A DNA stretch of 64,000 nt from an uncultured Planktomarina sp. (lineage in GTDB: Bacteria; Pseudomonadota; Alphaproteobacteria; Rhodobacterales; Rhodobacteraceae). The notes below the pieces were generated by a model, which searched no databases, was not told where the DNA came from, and worked only from the letters and a program-made list of their open reading frames with translations. The stretch spans positions 930,001 to 994,000 of the forward strand of contig CAJIZA010000001.1 in assembly GCA_905181815.1 (NCBI GenBank). Reading direction: 5' to 3'. This document shows positions 9,264 through 18,617 of the stretch, piece after piece. How positions within the stretch are numbered: position 1 is the first letter of the stretch; each line of letters begins with the position of its first letter. The translations under genes were made by a program, and so were the position numbers.

Positions 9264-10399
9264 TAGTTCGATCCCAAAATTTTTTGTGTACCGAGAATTT
9301 CCAACCCGTAAGCCTCAAGTCCAACAATCTTGGGCTCAGGTGAGTTGGTCAAAAGGGTGAGCCGCGACAGGCCCAGGGTAGACAGAATTTGCGCACCTAC
9401 ACCATATTGGCGCAGAGTTTGCGGGCTGCCGTCATCTGAAGCGCTAATTTTCATGTGCAGATCGCGCAACAATACCAAGACCCCGCGCCCCTCGTCGGCG
9501 ATGATTTTCATCGACTGCGAAAATTCAAAGGCCCGCCCCTCGGGACCAGTTCCAATCATATCCAACATCGGATCCAAGGAGTGCATCCGCACCAAAACTG
9601 GGGTATCGCCGCTAATATCTCCTTTAATCAGCGCAATATGCTCTGCCCCTTGGGTTTCATCATTGAAAATCCGCATCTGCCACTCACCACCGAACTCAGA
9701 TAGGATAATTTCTTCGCCTTTGACCCGAACAAGGTTATCGTGCCGGCGCCGGTAAGAAATTAAATCGGAGATGGTGCCAATTTTAAGACCGTGTAGCTGA
9801 GCAAAGCCAATGAGATCGGGCAGGCGCGCCATGCTGCCATCTTCGTTCATGATCTCGCAAATCACGCCAGACGGGTTCAATCCAGCCAAACGTGAGATAT
9901 CGACGGCAGCCTCCGTATGGCCAGCCCGCACCAGTACGCCGCCATCGCGGGAGCGCAAGGGAAAGACGTGACCGGGCGTGGCGATATCAGTGGCAGTTTT
10001 GCCAGCATCAATCGCAACCGCAACCGTATGGGCGCGGTCATGGGCGGAAATACCAGTGGTCACACCCTCGCGCGCTTCGATTGAGATCGTAAAAGCCGTT
10101 TCATGGCGCGAGGAGTTATAACTCGACATCAATTGTAGACCCAAAGCATCAGTCCGCTCACTGGTCATGGCCAAGCAAATCAAACCCCGCCCATAGCGGG
10201 CCATAAAGTTGATCGCCTCTGGCGTCGCCATCTGCGCAGGAATTACCAAATCACCCTCGTTTTCACGGTCTTCGTGATCCACAAGAACAAACATTCGACC
10301 GTTTCGCGCGTCATTAATGATCTGCTCAATGGGCGAAATCACATCAGCCAAATCACGCTCTACGGCGCCCGGCGTTTCGAATGGTAGCAGATCACTCAT
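9263..10399 (-). CDS. ribB: 3,4-dihydroxy-2-butanone 4-phosphate synthase with a degenerate GTP cyclohydrolase II-like domain
   Basis: The N-terminal ~200 residues are a complete RibB domain (DHEDRENEGDLVIPAQ, GLICLAMTSERTDALGLQ, TEAAVDISRLAGLNPSGVI) that makes dihydroxybutanone phosphate from ribulose 5-phosphate. The C-terminal ~170 residues follow the GTP cyclohydrolase II fold (LRQYGVGAQILSTLGLSRL, GLEAYGLEI). They lack the three zinc-ligand cysteines and the RxHSEC-type motif; the equivalent stretch reads VRMHSLDPMLD. Cyclohydrolase activity is therefore unlikely, and a separate ribA should exist outside this window. RibBA-like proteins with a dead second domain are known in alphaproteobacteria. 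Confidence 0.92.
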   Translation of the reverse strand: MSDLLPFETPGAVERDLADVISPIEQIINDARNGRMFVLVDHEDRENEGDLVIPAQMATPEAINFMARYGRGLICLAMTSERTDALGLQLMSSYNSSRHETAFTISIEAREGVTTGISAHDRAHTVAVAIDAGKTATDIATPGHVFPLRSRDGGVLVRAGHTEAAVDISRLAGLNPSGVICEIMNEDGSMARLPDLIGFAQLHGLKIGTISDLISYRRRHDNLVRVKGEEIILSEFGGEWQMRIFNDETQGAEHIALIKGDISGDTPVLVRMHSLDPMLDMIGTGPEGRAFEFSQSMKIIADEGRGVLVLLRDLHMKISASDDGSPQTLRQYGVGAQILSTLGLSRLTLLTNSPEPKIVGLEAYGLEILGTQKILGSN

Positions 10400-10402
10400 G
10401 CC

Positions 10403-10990
10403 CTAACTCCAATCTTGCAAGCGCGCAACGTAGCGTGCCAAAGTATCAATTTCCAGGTTCACGCGGTCGCCCACTGTCGAAGAACCCCAAGTGGTTACTG
10501 CCTTCGTGTGTGGAATAAAGTTGATCCCGAAGTGTGTGCCATTCACTTCGTTCACGGTCAAAGAGGTACCGTTCAATGCGACCGAACCCTTGGGGGCAAT
10601 AAATTTCGCCAAGGCGTTCGGCGCCCGCAGGGTCACCCGCGTACTGTCCCCCTGATCACGCAGGGCGACAATCTCAGCCACACCATCCACGTGACCCGAA
10701 ACGATGTGCCCGCCAAGCTCATCGCCCACTTTCAAGGCCCGTTCCAAGTTGACCGGGTGGCCGGTTTTCCATTCGCCAATATTGGTCAATCCCGCGCTCT
10801 CCGCAGACACATCGACAGAGAAGCTGTCAGAGGTTTTTTCTACCACCGTCAAGCACACGCCATCACAGGCAATCGAAGCGCCCATATCCACCGAGGTCAC
10901 ATCATACCCTGTGGCAATCTCAATCCGCAAATCCCCCCGCTGCGCTACAGATCGGATGGTGCCAATATCAGTAATGATACCTGTAAACAT
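10403..10990 (-). CDS. ribE: Riboflavin synthase, alpha subunit
   Basis: Riboflavin synthase dismutates two lumazine molecules to riboflavin. The product has two repeated beta-barrel halves. The first begins MFTGIITDIGTI and contains DGVCLTVVE, and the second contains GHIVSGHVDGVAEIV and NGTSLTVNEV. The start is taken at ATG 10990, 16 codons inside the longest frame, because AAAGGGG lies about 8 bases upstream and MFTGI is the usual N-terminus. It is separated from ribB by three bases. Upstream lies the kps pseudogene on the other strand rather than ribD directly. Confidence 0.94.
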   Translation of the reverse strand: MFTGIITDIGTIRSVAQRGDLRIEIATGYDVTSVDMGASIACDGVCLTVVEKTSDSFSVDVSAESAGLTNIGEWKTGHPVNLERALKVGDELGGHIVSGHVDGVAEIVALRDQGDSTRVTLRAPNALAKFIAPKGSVALNGTSLTVNEVNGTHFGINFIPHTKAVTTWGSSTVGDRVNLEIDTLARYVARLQDWS

Positions 10991-11148
10991 GATGTTCCCC
11001 TTTGCGCTGTCCCTACCCTCAGACCCCGCTTGGGGCAAGGGTCACAGTTGGAATTGAAACTGCGACAATTCGCAATCAAGAACAACCCAAAGATATTTTT
11101 TCAAAAAAGCTGTCCCATTTCAAACGGCACTCAGCAGGGTATTTCAAA

Positions 11149-12129
11149 ATGGCAGATAGATTCGGACACAATTTCTGTCTGTTACAGGGCCCACATGGTC
11201 CAATCTTTAGCCAGCTAGGGCAATTTTTAGAACAAGCAGGCGCGAGGGCTTGGCGGGCCAGCTTTAATGGCGGTGACGCATTTTTTTTGGGCAATAAAGC
11301 GCGTTTCATCGCCCATACCGAAAGCGTAGAGACTTGGCCTGCCGCGCTCAGCAAGATCATCGCAGAGAGATCCAAAGGGCTTAAAGCCTAATTGGTGCCT
11401 CCGCTCTCCTTGGTGTTGGACCACAAAGGCATTTACTTTGACCCCAAGCGATCTGGAGACTTTGATTGCCAACAGCCTGCACCTACATCCACAGGAGCGG
11501 CAGAGCTGCAAAATTGGCTCATCACCGGCGGAATTTCAAATTATAATCCACGCCAATCTGCGGCGTTGTCATTGCGCCCTTGCCGCCGAGTATTGGTGCC
11601 GGGACAAGTGAATGATGACGCTTTAATTCACCTGGGAACTCGTAATATTTGCACGAATCTGGCTCTGCTACGTCGCACCCACGAACAGAACCCCGATGCC
11701 ATTCTGGTCTATAAGCGCCACCCAGATGTCAAAGTGGGGCTGCAGCCCAGCGCGCTGTCAGAGGAGGCACAATATTACGATATCATAGCGGCGGATCACG
11801 ACACAATCTCTTCTAAAGTCAGGGGGATGAAGTTTGGACGATGACATCTCTGTTGGGGATTGAAGCATTGATCCGGGGCAAGGCAGTAACCTGCCTAGGT
11901 CTGTCCTTTTATTCGGGCTGGGGTTTAACCCAGGACCAGCGTGAGGTGCCAGGACGGCAAGCCCGGCCTGATATTCTTCGATTGATCCATATATATCTTT
12001 ATAAATACAAGTATATATTTATACCTATTGATCAAATTACCCTACCCGCCTGAGGTCGCCGTGGAACGGCTGGTGGAGGCCACGGATCACCCACAAGCTT
12101 GGTATTTGCGGCCATTGGCCAAAGTCTAA
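11149..12129 (+). pseudogene. Collapsed capsule polysaccharide export pseudogene (kpsS 5' end joined to kpsC 3' end)
   Basis: This is the remnant of two adjacent capsule-export glycosyltransferase genes. The first ~75 codons (FCLLQGPHGPIFSQLGQFL, RASFNGGDAFF) match the KpsS N-terminus and end at TAA 11389-11391. The same frame then continues directly with KpsC C-terminal sequence (PPLSLVLDHKGIYFDPKRSG, VLVPGQVNDDALIHLG, NPDAILVYKRHPDVKVGL). A frameshift in the G-run near 11821 moves to EVWTMTSLLGIEALIRGKAV and FYSGWGL. Another shift before 12040 moves to YPPEVAVERLVEA, and the frame ends at 12129. The missing middle implies a large internal deletion. It lies between ribE and ribD on the opposite strand. 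KpsC and KpsS make the Kdo linker of group 2 capsules, so this locus is non-functional. Confidence 0.85.
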
Positions 12130-12265
12130 GGTGCTTTTGCCAGCCAAGCCCATCTGAGGTGCTAATGCATATTCAGCCAAAACGGATATCGGTTTGGCGG
12201 TTCGAACATCCGGTCATTCAATGCCTTGGAAACGGTCCGTCGACTCTAATTCAACAAAACATGCG

Positions 12266-13360
12266 CTAAGGAAGGTGACGCCAATCTTGACGGATATCTG
12301 GACCAATTTTGCGGGCTGAGATGAGCGCAAAGCGCGGTGCCATATGCAAATGGGACAAGGCCAGATCGCCCAAGCCGGCCAGCCCGTCCGCGCCAAGTGC
12401 CAAGCCTGCAGTATATAGGATTACATCGTCAACCAATCCCGCCCGTAACAATGAGGCAGCCAATTGCCCGCCACCCTCACACAACACCGATGTCAGCCCT
12501 TTTTTCGCCAAGGCCTGCATGAGCACTGCCAAATCAAGCTGCCCGTCAGGTGCGAGCGGAACCTGTAAGAGCGCGTCGCACTGGCTTTGCCAAACGCCGC
12601 TCACGCGGGCCTGCGGCCCATGACACAGCCAAAGCGGCGCAACATCCCGACTGGCCTGCAAGTCTGGCGCGTCAAAATCTAAGTGACGCGAGGCTACAAT
12701 GCGGATGGGCTGCCGAACAAGGCCCAAACCGCGCACGTTGAGGCTGGGATTGTCCGCCCGCGCCGTGCCACCACCGACCAATACCGCGTCATGACAGGCG
12801 CGCAGACCATGCACATCGCGCCGCGCGTCAGCGCCCGTGATCCATTGGCTTTCGCCGCTAACCGTAGCAATGCGCCCATCAAAAGATGTGGCCAATTTTA
12901 AAGTTACCCGCGGGCGCCCATTTTGCAACCGGCTAAAAAATCCGCGATGCGCCACCAAAGCCTCTTTAGCCTGGCAGCCAGCACTGACCTCAATTCCCGC
13001 CTCTTGGAGCTTAGTAATTCCCTTGCCGCTGACCCGTGGATCTGGGTCTGTAATCGCCACAACGCAGCGCGCAATCCCCGCCGCAATCAAGGCCTCAGCG
13101 CAGGGTGGAGTGGCCCCGTGGTGGGCACAGGGTTCTAGGGTGACAAAGGCTGTGGCCTGCTGCGCTAAGACCCCAGCCTGTTCCAAAGCCATGGCTTCTG
13201 CATGAGGTCTGCCGCCTGGCTGCGTCCAGCCGCGACCGACAATGCGCGTGCCTTTGACAATGACGCATCCCACCGCCGGATTGGGCCAAACGCATCCTTG
13301 ACCGCGCTGGCCCAAACTGAGGGCCAACGCCATAAAGCGCGCGTCACTTGCAGCACTCAC
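12266..13360 (-). CDS. ribD: Bifunctional diaminohydroxyphosphoribosylaminopyrimidine deaminase / 5-amino-6-(5-phosphoribosylamino)uracil reductase
   Basis: RibD catalyses the deaminase and reductase steps that follow GTP cyclohydrolase in riboflavin synthesis. The N-terminal deaminase domain has the zinc motifs HAEAMAL (near residue 53) and [20 protein letters not shown]. The C-terminal reductase domain has [29 protein letters not shown] and [13 protein letters not shown]. The 364-residue length is normal. The start is GTG 13360, overlapping the nrdR stop as GTGA. The 136 bases between its stop and the kps remnant show no gene. Confidence 0.95.
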   Translation of the reverse strand: MSAASDARFMALALSLGQRGQGCVWPNPAVGCVIVKGTRIVGRGWTQPGGRPHAEAMALEQAGVLAQQATAFVTLEPCAHHGATPPCAEALIAAGIARCVVAITDPDPRVSGKGITKLQEAGIEVSAGCQAKEALVAHRGFFSRLQNGRPRVTLKLATSFDGRIATVSGESQWITGADARRDVHGLRACHDAVLVGGGTARADNPSLNVRGLGLVRQPIRIVASRHLDFDAPDLQASRDVAPLWLCHGPQARVSGVWQSQCDALLQVPLAPDGQLDLAVLMQALAKKGLTSVLCEGGGQLAASLLRAGLVDDVILYTAGLALGADGLAGLGDLALSHLHMAPRFALISARKIGPDIRQDWRHLP

Positions 13361-13824
13361 TCCTCAGGCGGCAGGTTTGGCCGCAGCTCGGAGACGAATT
13401 TATCAAAATCATCTGCAGCTTGGAAATTCTTATAAACACTGGCAAAGCGTACGAAGGCGACCGTATCGATCCGCGCTAAAGACTCCATGACAATCTCACC
13501 GATGGATGTGGACGGGATATCTGTGTCCCCCATGCTTTCCAACCGACGCACGATGCCAGAGATCATTTGATCCATCCGCTCGGGCTCAACCGGACGTTTT
13601 TGCAGGGCAATACGAATAGAGCGCTCAAGCTTGGTCCGATCAAAATCTTCTCTGCGACCATTTGATTTGATGACCACCAAATCACGCAATTGCACGCGCT
13701 CATAGGTAGTGAACCGCCCGCCACAGGCCGGGCAAAACCGACGCCGCCGAATGGCTACATGATCCTCGGCTGGGCGCGAGTCTTTTACCTGAGTGTCAAC
13801 ATTTCCACAAAACGGGCAACGCAT
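13357..13824 (-). CDS. nrdR: Transcriptional repressor NrdR
   Basis: NrdR is an ATP/dATP-sensing repressor of ribonucleotide reductase genes. The protein of 155 residues starts [18 protein letters not shown], has a four-cysteine zinc ribbon (CPFC and CPAC), and continues into an ATP-cone domain ([20 protein letters not shown]). The start at 13824 is preferred over longer in-frame extensions because the zinc ribbon normally begins at residue 1 and GAGGGG lies about 9 bases upstream. nrdR heads the nrdR-ribD unit, a conserved pairing. Confidence 0.95.
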   Translation of the reverse strand: MRCPFCGNVDTQVKDSRPAEDHVAIRRRRFCPACGGRFTTYERVQLRDLVVIKSNGRREDFDRTKLERSIRIALQKRPVEPERMDQMISGIVRRLESMGDTDIPSTSIGEIVMESLARIDTVAFVRFASVYKNFQAADDFDKFVSELRPNLPPEE

Positions 13825-13968
13825 GTGCCATCCCCTCTTAGTTTTCCGGTAGCGCCTAGCGCTTAAACTTCCACAATCTTTATAACATCTCACCACGGTT
13901 TGGGTAGAGGAGATTTTAACCCACTGCATTTTGGGGTGGCTGCCCAATGTCGCCATCGCCAAAAATGA

Positions 13969-13996
13969 AAAAGACCTCGCAAAGCGAGGCCTTTGT
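13969..13996 (-). terminator. Rho-independent terminator of rpoD
   Basis: Read on the minus strand just after the rpoD stop, GGCCTCGC pairs with GCGAGGTC (one G-T wobble) across a TTT loop and is followed by TTTTTCATTTTT. The hairpin lies 28-55 bases past rpoD and separates it from nrdR, whose start is a further 145 bases downstream. Confidence 0.8.
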
Positions 13997-14023
13997 CATC
14001 AAGTTTTCAATACTGCGCCGGAC

Positions 14024-15994
14024 CTATTGGTCGAGAAAGCTCCGCAATTTACGGCTGCGGCTTGGATGTTTGAGCTTGCGCAGCGCTTTGGCTTCAATCT
14101 GGCGAATACGTTCGCGGGTCACGCTGAACTGTTGTCCCACCTCTTCCAAAGTGTGATCTGTATTCATACCGATGCCAAAGCGCATCCGCAGCACCCGCTC
14201 TTCGCGCGGCGTAAGACTAGCCAAGACCCGAGTTGTAGTTTCTTTCAGGTTCTCTTGAATCGCACTGTCGAGCGGCAAAACTGCATTCTTATCTTCGATA
14301 AAATCACCAAGCTGCGAGTCTTCCTCATCGCCAATTGGCGTCTCCAAAGAAATTGGCTCTTTGGCAATTTTCATGACCTTACGCACTTTTTCCAAAGGCA
14401 TTTGCAGCTTGGTTGCCAATTCCTCGGGCGTGGGCTCACGGCCAATTTCATGCAGCATTTGGCGCCCGGTACGTACCAGCTTATTGATCGTTTCGATCAT
14501 ATGCACCGGAATACGGATGGTGCGCGCTTGGTCTGCGATAGAGCGGGTTATAGCCTGGCGAATCCACCATGTGGCATAGGTGGAGAATTTATAGCCTCGG
14601 CGATATTCAAACTTATCTACCGCTTTCATGAGGCCAATGTTTCCCTCCTGAATCAAATCCAAGAACTGCAATCCTCGATTTGTATATTTTTTGGCAATGG
14701 AAATCACCAAACGCAGATTGGCCTCAACCATTTCTTTCTTGGCTTGGCGAGCCTCTTTCTCACCTTTTTGCACCTGTTGCACAATACGGCGGAATTCAGA
14801 GATATCGAGCCCGACATATTGGCCGACCTGCGCCATCTCTGCGCGAAGCTCTTCCGCTTTATCGACACTACGTTCCATGAACATGATCCAGCCGCGGCCG
14901 GTTTTCTCGCCCATATCAGTCAACCAGTTAGGGTCCAGCTCGCGGCCGCGATAGGCATCAATGAATTCACGGCGGTTGATCCTCGCTTGGTCAGCCAGTT
15001 TGACCATGGAGCTGTCAATCGACATCACCCGGCGGTTAATGCCGTACAGCTGGTCAATCAACGCCTCAATCCGGTTATTGTGTAGGTGCAATTCATTTAC
15101 CAGCTCAACAATTTCAGAGCGAAGCTTTTGATACTTCGCCTCTGCCCCATCAGAGAAACTCTCATCCTCGTTCAAAGTGGCAGAGATACGCACATCCTGC
15201 ATTTCGGATAGAAGGATGTAATCAGAGGCAATTAGGTCCAGCGTCTCCAACACCTTAGGCTTTAGAGCAGCTTCCATGGCGGCCAGCGACAGATTGGCCC
15301 CTTCGTCATCGTCGTCATCATCTGCAATAATGGGGTTGCCATCCGCATCCAACTCAGGGCCGGCACTGGCTGGGATTTCCGTGGCAACAGGTGCCGCCAC
15401 AACCGGGGTCTCCTCCTCTTCGCCCATGTGGTGACCAAAGGTAGTTTCCAGATCAATCACATCGCGCAGTAAAATGTCTTCACTCAGCAATTCGTCGCGC
15501 CAGATGGTGATCGCTTGAAATGTCAACGGACTCTCACAGAGCCCTAAAATCATCGTATTGCGGCCTGCTTCAATCCGCTTGGCAATAGCAATCTCACCCT
15601 CGCGGCTCAATAGCTCCACCGAGCCCATTTCACGCAGATACATGCGCACTGGATCATCAGTCCGGTCTAGTTTTTCGTTATTTGCCCCCGCGAGCGCCAC
15701 ATCGCGGTTTTGATTGGTGGCCACCAAATCGGTGGGACCTTTGTCTTCGTCTTCCTCAGATTCATGCTCTTCGGTCACCTGAATGCCCATGTCGGAGAGC
15801 ATCGACATTACATCTTCGATTTGATCTGACGACACCTGATCGGGTGGCAAAACTGTATTTAGTTGGTCATAAGTGATATAGCCCCGTTCCCGCGCATCAC
15901 CGATCATCTTTTTGACAGCCGTTTGGCTCATATCGATCATCGGTTCTTTGGCGTCGGCATCTTGCTTGCGGTCGTCGTTATCCTTGGCGGCCAT
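14024..15994 (-). CDS. rpoD: RNA polymerase primary sigma factor RpoD (sigma-70)
   Basis: This is the housekeeping sigma factor. Region 1.2 ([20 protein letters not shown]), a non-conserved region with a very acidic patch ([13 protein letters not shown]), region 2 ([40 protein letters not shown]) and region 4 ([20 protein letters not shown]) are all intact. ATG 15994 is chosen over a TTG at 16036, giving 656 residues, because AAGGAG lies about 10 bases upstream and [10 protein letters not shown] looks like a normal N-terminus. A terminator follows, and an inverted repeat with clustered GANTC sites precedes the gene. Confidence 0.96.
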   Translation of the reverse strand: MAAKDNDDRKQDADAKEPMIDMSQTAVKKMIGDARERGYITYDQLNTVLPPDQVSSDQIEDVMSMLSDMGIQVTEEHESEEDEDKGPTDLVATNQNRDVALAGANNEKLDRTDDPVRMYLREMGSVELLSREGEIAIAKRIEAGRNTMILGLCESPLTFQAITIWRDELLSEDILLRDVIDLETTFGHHMGEEEETPVVAAPVATEIPASAGPELDADGNPIIADDDDDDEGANLSLAAMEAALKPKVLETLDLIASDYILLSEMQDVRISATLNEDESFSDGAEAKYQKLRSEIVELVNELHLHNNRIEALIDQLYGINRRVMSIDSSMVKLADQARINRREFIDAYRGRELDPNWLTDMGEKTGRGWIMFMERSVDKAEELRAEMAQVGQYVGLDISEFRRIVQQVQKGEKEARQAKKEMVEANLRLVISIAKKYTNRGLQFLDLIQEGNIGLMKAVDKFEYRRGYKFSTYATWWIRQAITRSIADQARTIRIPVHMIETINKLVRTGRQMLHEIGREPTPEELATKLQMPLEKVRKVMKIAKEPISLETPIGDEEDSQLGDFIEDKNAVLPLDSAIQENLKETTTRVLASLTPREERVLRMRFGIGMNTDHTLEEVGQQFSVTRERIRQIEAKALRKLKHPSRSRKLRSFLDQ

Positions 15995-16036
15995 GCGCTG
16001 TGGCTCCTTGTCCTTGGGACTCTCACTAAACGTCAA

Positions 16037-16085
16037 AGCGAATCAGTTTCAAATCTGATTCGCTGTGCTATCTAGCCTGATTCGC
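16037..16085. promoter_or_regulatory. Inverted repeat and clustered GANTC sites upstream of rpoD
   Basis: AGCGAATCAG (16037-16046) and CTGATTCGCT (16055-16064) form a perfect 10-base inverted repeat with an 8-base loop. CTGATTCGC recurs at 16077-16085. Each copy contains a GANTC sequence, the target of the CcrM methyltransferase in alphaproteobacteria. TTGACG follows immediately on the minus strand and could be a -35 element. The hairpin may instead act as a weak dnaG-rpoD attenuator. The function is inferred only. Confidence 0.45.
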
Positions 16086-16110
16086 CCCCCAGTTCCCACC
16101 CCCACCGAGC

Positions 16111-18057
16111 TTAAGGTCGGTTCGGTTTCGAATAATTAATCTGCTGCAGCAGATCATCCAATGTATTTTGTTCCTCTAACTTTACTTTCAGACCGTTTTT
16201 GGCGGTCTTATATTCTGTACTATCTTCCTGCGCACCCTGGGTTGTGGCTTGCAAATGTTTGGCAGATTCACTGATCCGCCAGGTCAGCCCCTCATCATCA
16301 ACATCAGACACATCCAAAACCGCCTCCGCCACCTCGCGCCCATGGGCATCTACAGCAGAAATCTGAGCAAATTCTTGCCGCAAGCATGTGATCACAAAAG
16401 ATACATCCGAGCTGTTGCGCACCGAGGGAGCAATGCGGACGTGGGGAAGCTGTATCAGATTTTCAAGTTGCAGCGGCTCAAAAATTTGCTCTGCCTCTGA
16501 CCAGAGCAGCTCTGGCAATCCAGAAAATCGCAGCAAAAATTGCTGGAGATTGCGGTGCAGTGGCTTTTCAAACTGTAAATCCTCCAACGCCCCCTCGACT
16601 ACCGGCAGGGCTTGTGGGCATTTGAGCAAAGTGGCCAAAATGACCGAATGACGCAAAATATAGCTAGGTTCAGAGCCATTGGCCAAGGCCGAGCTGCGCG
16701 TGCTCGCCTGCGGTGTGACGGGCCTATATCCAATCTTCGCATTGAAGCCGCGCGCCGATCTGGGCGCGGCCTTTGGTCGGAACAACTGCCAGCGCTTGTC
16801 CTTGATCGCCTGGCCATAATGACCACGTATAGAGGGGTCTTTGATCAGCTTAAGCTGTTCGCGAAAGGTTTTGTCCAATGCGGCCTTGCGTTCCGGGCTA
16901 TCAAAATTCTTCCCATAGGTTTCACGCTCCCACAACAGATCAACCATCGGGCGCGCCACGTCCAAAAGCGCCTGCATGGCGCCCGGCCCACCGGCACGCA
17001 GCAAATCATCGGGGTCCTGACCATCGGGCATCACCGCAAAACGCAAAGACTTCCCAGCCTCTAGCAGCGGTAGCGCCAAATCCATGACGCGCTGCGCGGC
17101 GCGTACGCCAGCCGCATCACCATCAAGAGCAATTATCGGCTCATCAGAGATGCGCCACATCAGCTGCAGCTGCGTCTGTGTTATCGCCGTGCCCAATGGC
17201 GCCACAGACGCGCTAAATCCTGACTCGGCGAGAGCGATAACATCCATATAACCCTCCACGACGATCAAGCTCTGCCCCTTGCCCAAAGCCTCCCGCGCCG
17301 GGCCGTGATTGTAGAGCGATCGGCCCTTATCAAAAAGCTCGGTCTCTGGTGAATTGAGGTACTTGGCAGAGTCACTGGGATCCATCGCCCGGCCACCAAA
17401 GCCAATGCAGCGCCTTTGCGGATCACGAATTGGAAAAATAATGCGATTGCGAAATGTATCATAGGGGCGTTTGCCCTTATTGGAGGGTTTGGCCAGCCCT
17501 GCCGCTAAGACCAGCTCTTCATCGACACTCTTCCCCATGAGATGATCCCAAAGCGCCTGCCAGCTATCAGGCGCATACCCGATCTCAAAACGGTCCATTG
17601 CCTGTTGTGACAAAGCGCGACCGCTCAAATAGGCCCGCGCATCTGCCCCGGCTGAGGTGTTCAGCTGCAAGCGGAAAAATTGCAGCGCCTGTTCCATGAT
17701 CTCGGCCAATTGCGTCCTGCGATCAGCTTTTTGCTGCGCCTGCGGGTCGCGCTCGGGCATGGGCATGCCGACCTCACCGGCCAATATCTCCACAGCCTCC
17801 ATGAAAGAGACATTCTCAGTCTCTTTAATAAAGCCCAAAGCATCCCCTTTGGCGTGACAGCCAAAGCAATAATAATATCCTTTTTGATCGTCCACATGAA
17901 AGCTTGCAGTTTTCTCTTGATGAAAAGGGCAAGGTGCCCACATATCGCCCTTACCTTGATTGGATTTGCGACTGTCCCACATGACCTTGCGCCCAACGAC
18001 CTGAGAGATCGAAGCTCGGCTGCGCAATTCGTCCAAAAATCCTGATGGCAATGACAT
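16111..18057 (-). CDS. dnaG: DNA primase
   Basis: DnaG makes RNA primers at the replication fork. The 648-residue product has the N-terminal zinc domain (CPFHQEKTASFHVDDQ and YYCFGCHAKGDALGF), the core domain with the TOPRIM motifs LIVVEGYMDVIALAESGF and ALDGDAAGVRAAQR, and a helical C-terminal DnaB-interaction region. It starts eight bases after soxG stops, so it may be partly transcribed from the sarcosine oxidase operon. rpoD follows, matching the widespread dnaG-rpoD macromolecular-synthesis order but without rpsU. Confidence 0.96.
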   Translation of the reverse strand: MSLPSGFLDELRSRASISQVVGRKVMWDSRKSNQGKGDMWAPCPFHQEKTASFHVDDQKGYYYCFGCHAKGDALGFIKETENVSFMEAVEILAGEVGMPMPERDPQAQQKADRRTQLAEIMEQALQFFRLQLNTSAGADARAYLSGRALSQQAMDRFEIGYAPDSWQALWDHLMGKSVDEELVLAAGLAKPSNKGKRPYDTFRNRIIFPIRDPQRRCIGFGGRAMDPSDSAKYLNSPETELFDKGRSLYNHGPAREALGKGQSLIVVEGYMDVIALAESGFSASVAPLGTAITQTQLQLMWRISDEPIIALDGDAAGVRAAQRVMDLALPLLEAGKSLRFAVMPDGQDPDDLLRAGGPGAMQALLDVARPMVDLLWERETYGKNFDSPERKAALDKTFREQLKLIKDPSIRGHYGQAIKDKRWQLFRPKAAPRSARGFNAKIGYRPVTPQASTRSSALANGSEPSYILRHSVILATLLKCPQALPVVEGALEDLQFEKPLHRNLQQFLLRFSGLPELLWSEAEQIFEPLQLENLIQLPHVRIAPSVRNSSDVSFVITCLRQEFAQISAVDAHGREVAEAVLDVSDVDDEGLTWRISESAKHLQATTQGAQEDSTEYKTAKNGLKVKLEEQNTLDDLLQQINYSKPNRP

Positions 18058-18065
18058 GAGGTAAT

Positions 18066-18617
18066 CTAAACCAAATGCGCGCGCGCGGCCACTGATTCCA
18101 TTGCGGTCGTCAAATCATGCAGCAGGGTTTGCGTCATGGAGCGAAACACCATCACACGAAACCGCGACTTGCTGAGGCAAGAGATCACCGCCTGCATATG
18201 CATCAGTGAGCTACGCTGGCTAATACCCGTTTTGAAATGTTTGACCCGCAGATCCAAAGGTGTGATACGAGCCATAACAGCGCGCACATCCGCACCGTTT
18301 AGCTCCAAAACAGTCCAACCATCACTAACATCGGTCACCGCCGCATGACGGGCCAAGCGGCCTGATGGCGTGGTTCCCATCACAGCAATATGCGCGTGAT
18401 CAAACCAGAGCGCATAGACCCCACCTTTGCGTTTTAGCTCATTGGGACCGGGCCATTCCAATCCCATTTGCGTGTTGAAAGCAGACGCCGCCTGAACAGC
18501 CTGCCCCCTGTAGGGCGCCAGCAGATGCAGCGATGTTTGCACTTCACGGACCGAAACCGTGCCGATCTCTAGAGGCAACCCCTCGCCCGCAGGCGATGTT
18601 TTATAAAGCTCAACCAC
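18066..18617 (-). CDS. soxG: Sarcosine oxidase gamma subunit
   Basis: SoxG is the smallest catalytic-complex subunit of heterotetrameric sarcosine oxidase and helps hold the folate-binding region. The product (184 residues) contains LNGADVRAVMARITPLDLR and a C-terminal SRFRVMVFRSMTQTLLHDL pattern typical of the family. The start is taken as GTG 18617, which overlaps the soxA end by eight bases with a G-rich ribosome-binding site 9 bases upstream. A longer frame to 18683 would overlap soxA by 74 bases and is less likely. Confidence 0.85.
   Translation of the reverse strand: MVELYKTSPAGEGLPLEIGTVSVREVQTSLHLLAPYRGQAVQAASAFNTQMGLEWPGPNELKRKGGVYALWFDHAHIAVMGTTPSGRLARHAAVTDVSDGWTVLELNGADVRAVMARITPLDLRVKHFKTGISQRSSLMHMQAVISCLSKSRFRVMVFRSMTQTLLHDLTTAMESVAARAHLV

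Noticed and set aside
10991-11060. FMN riboswitch upstream of ribE
   Set aside because: The region is short and lacks the conserved RFN element sequences; a simple ribosome-binding site explains the G-rich stretch.
10415-11218. Plus-strand open frame of 267 codons across ribE
   Set aside because: It is antisense to riboflavin synthase with no domain. Only its last part touches the kps remnant, in a different frame.
13931-15085. Long plus-strand open frame of 384 codons
   Set aside because: It is antisense to rpoD, whose reading frame is fully conserved, and it begins inside the terminator region.
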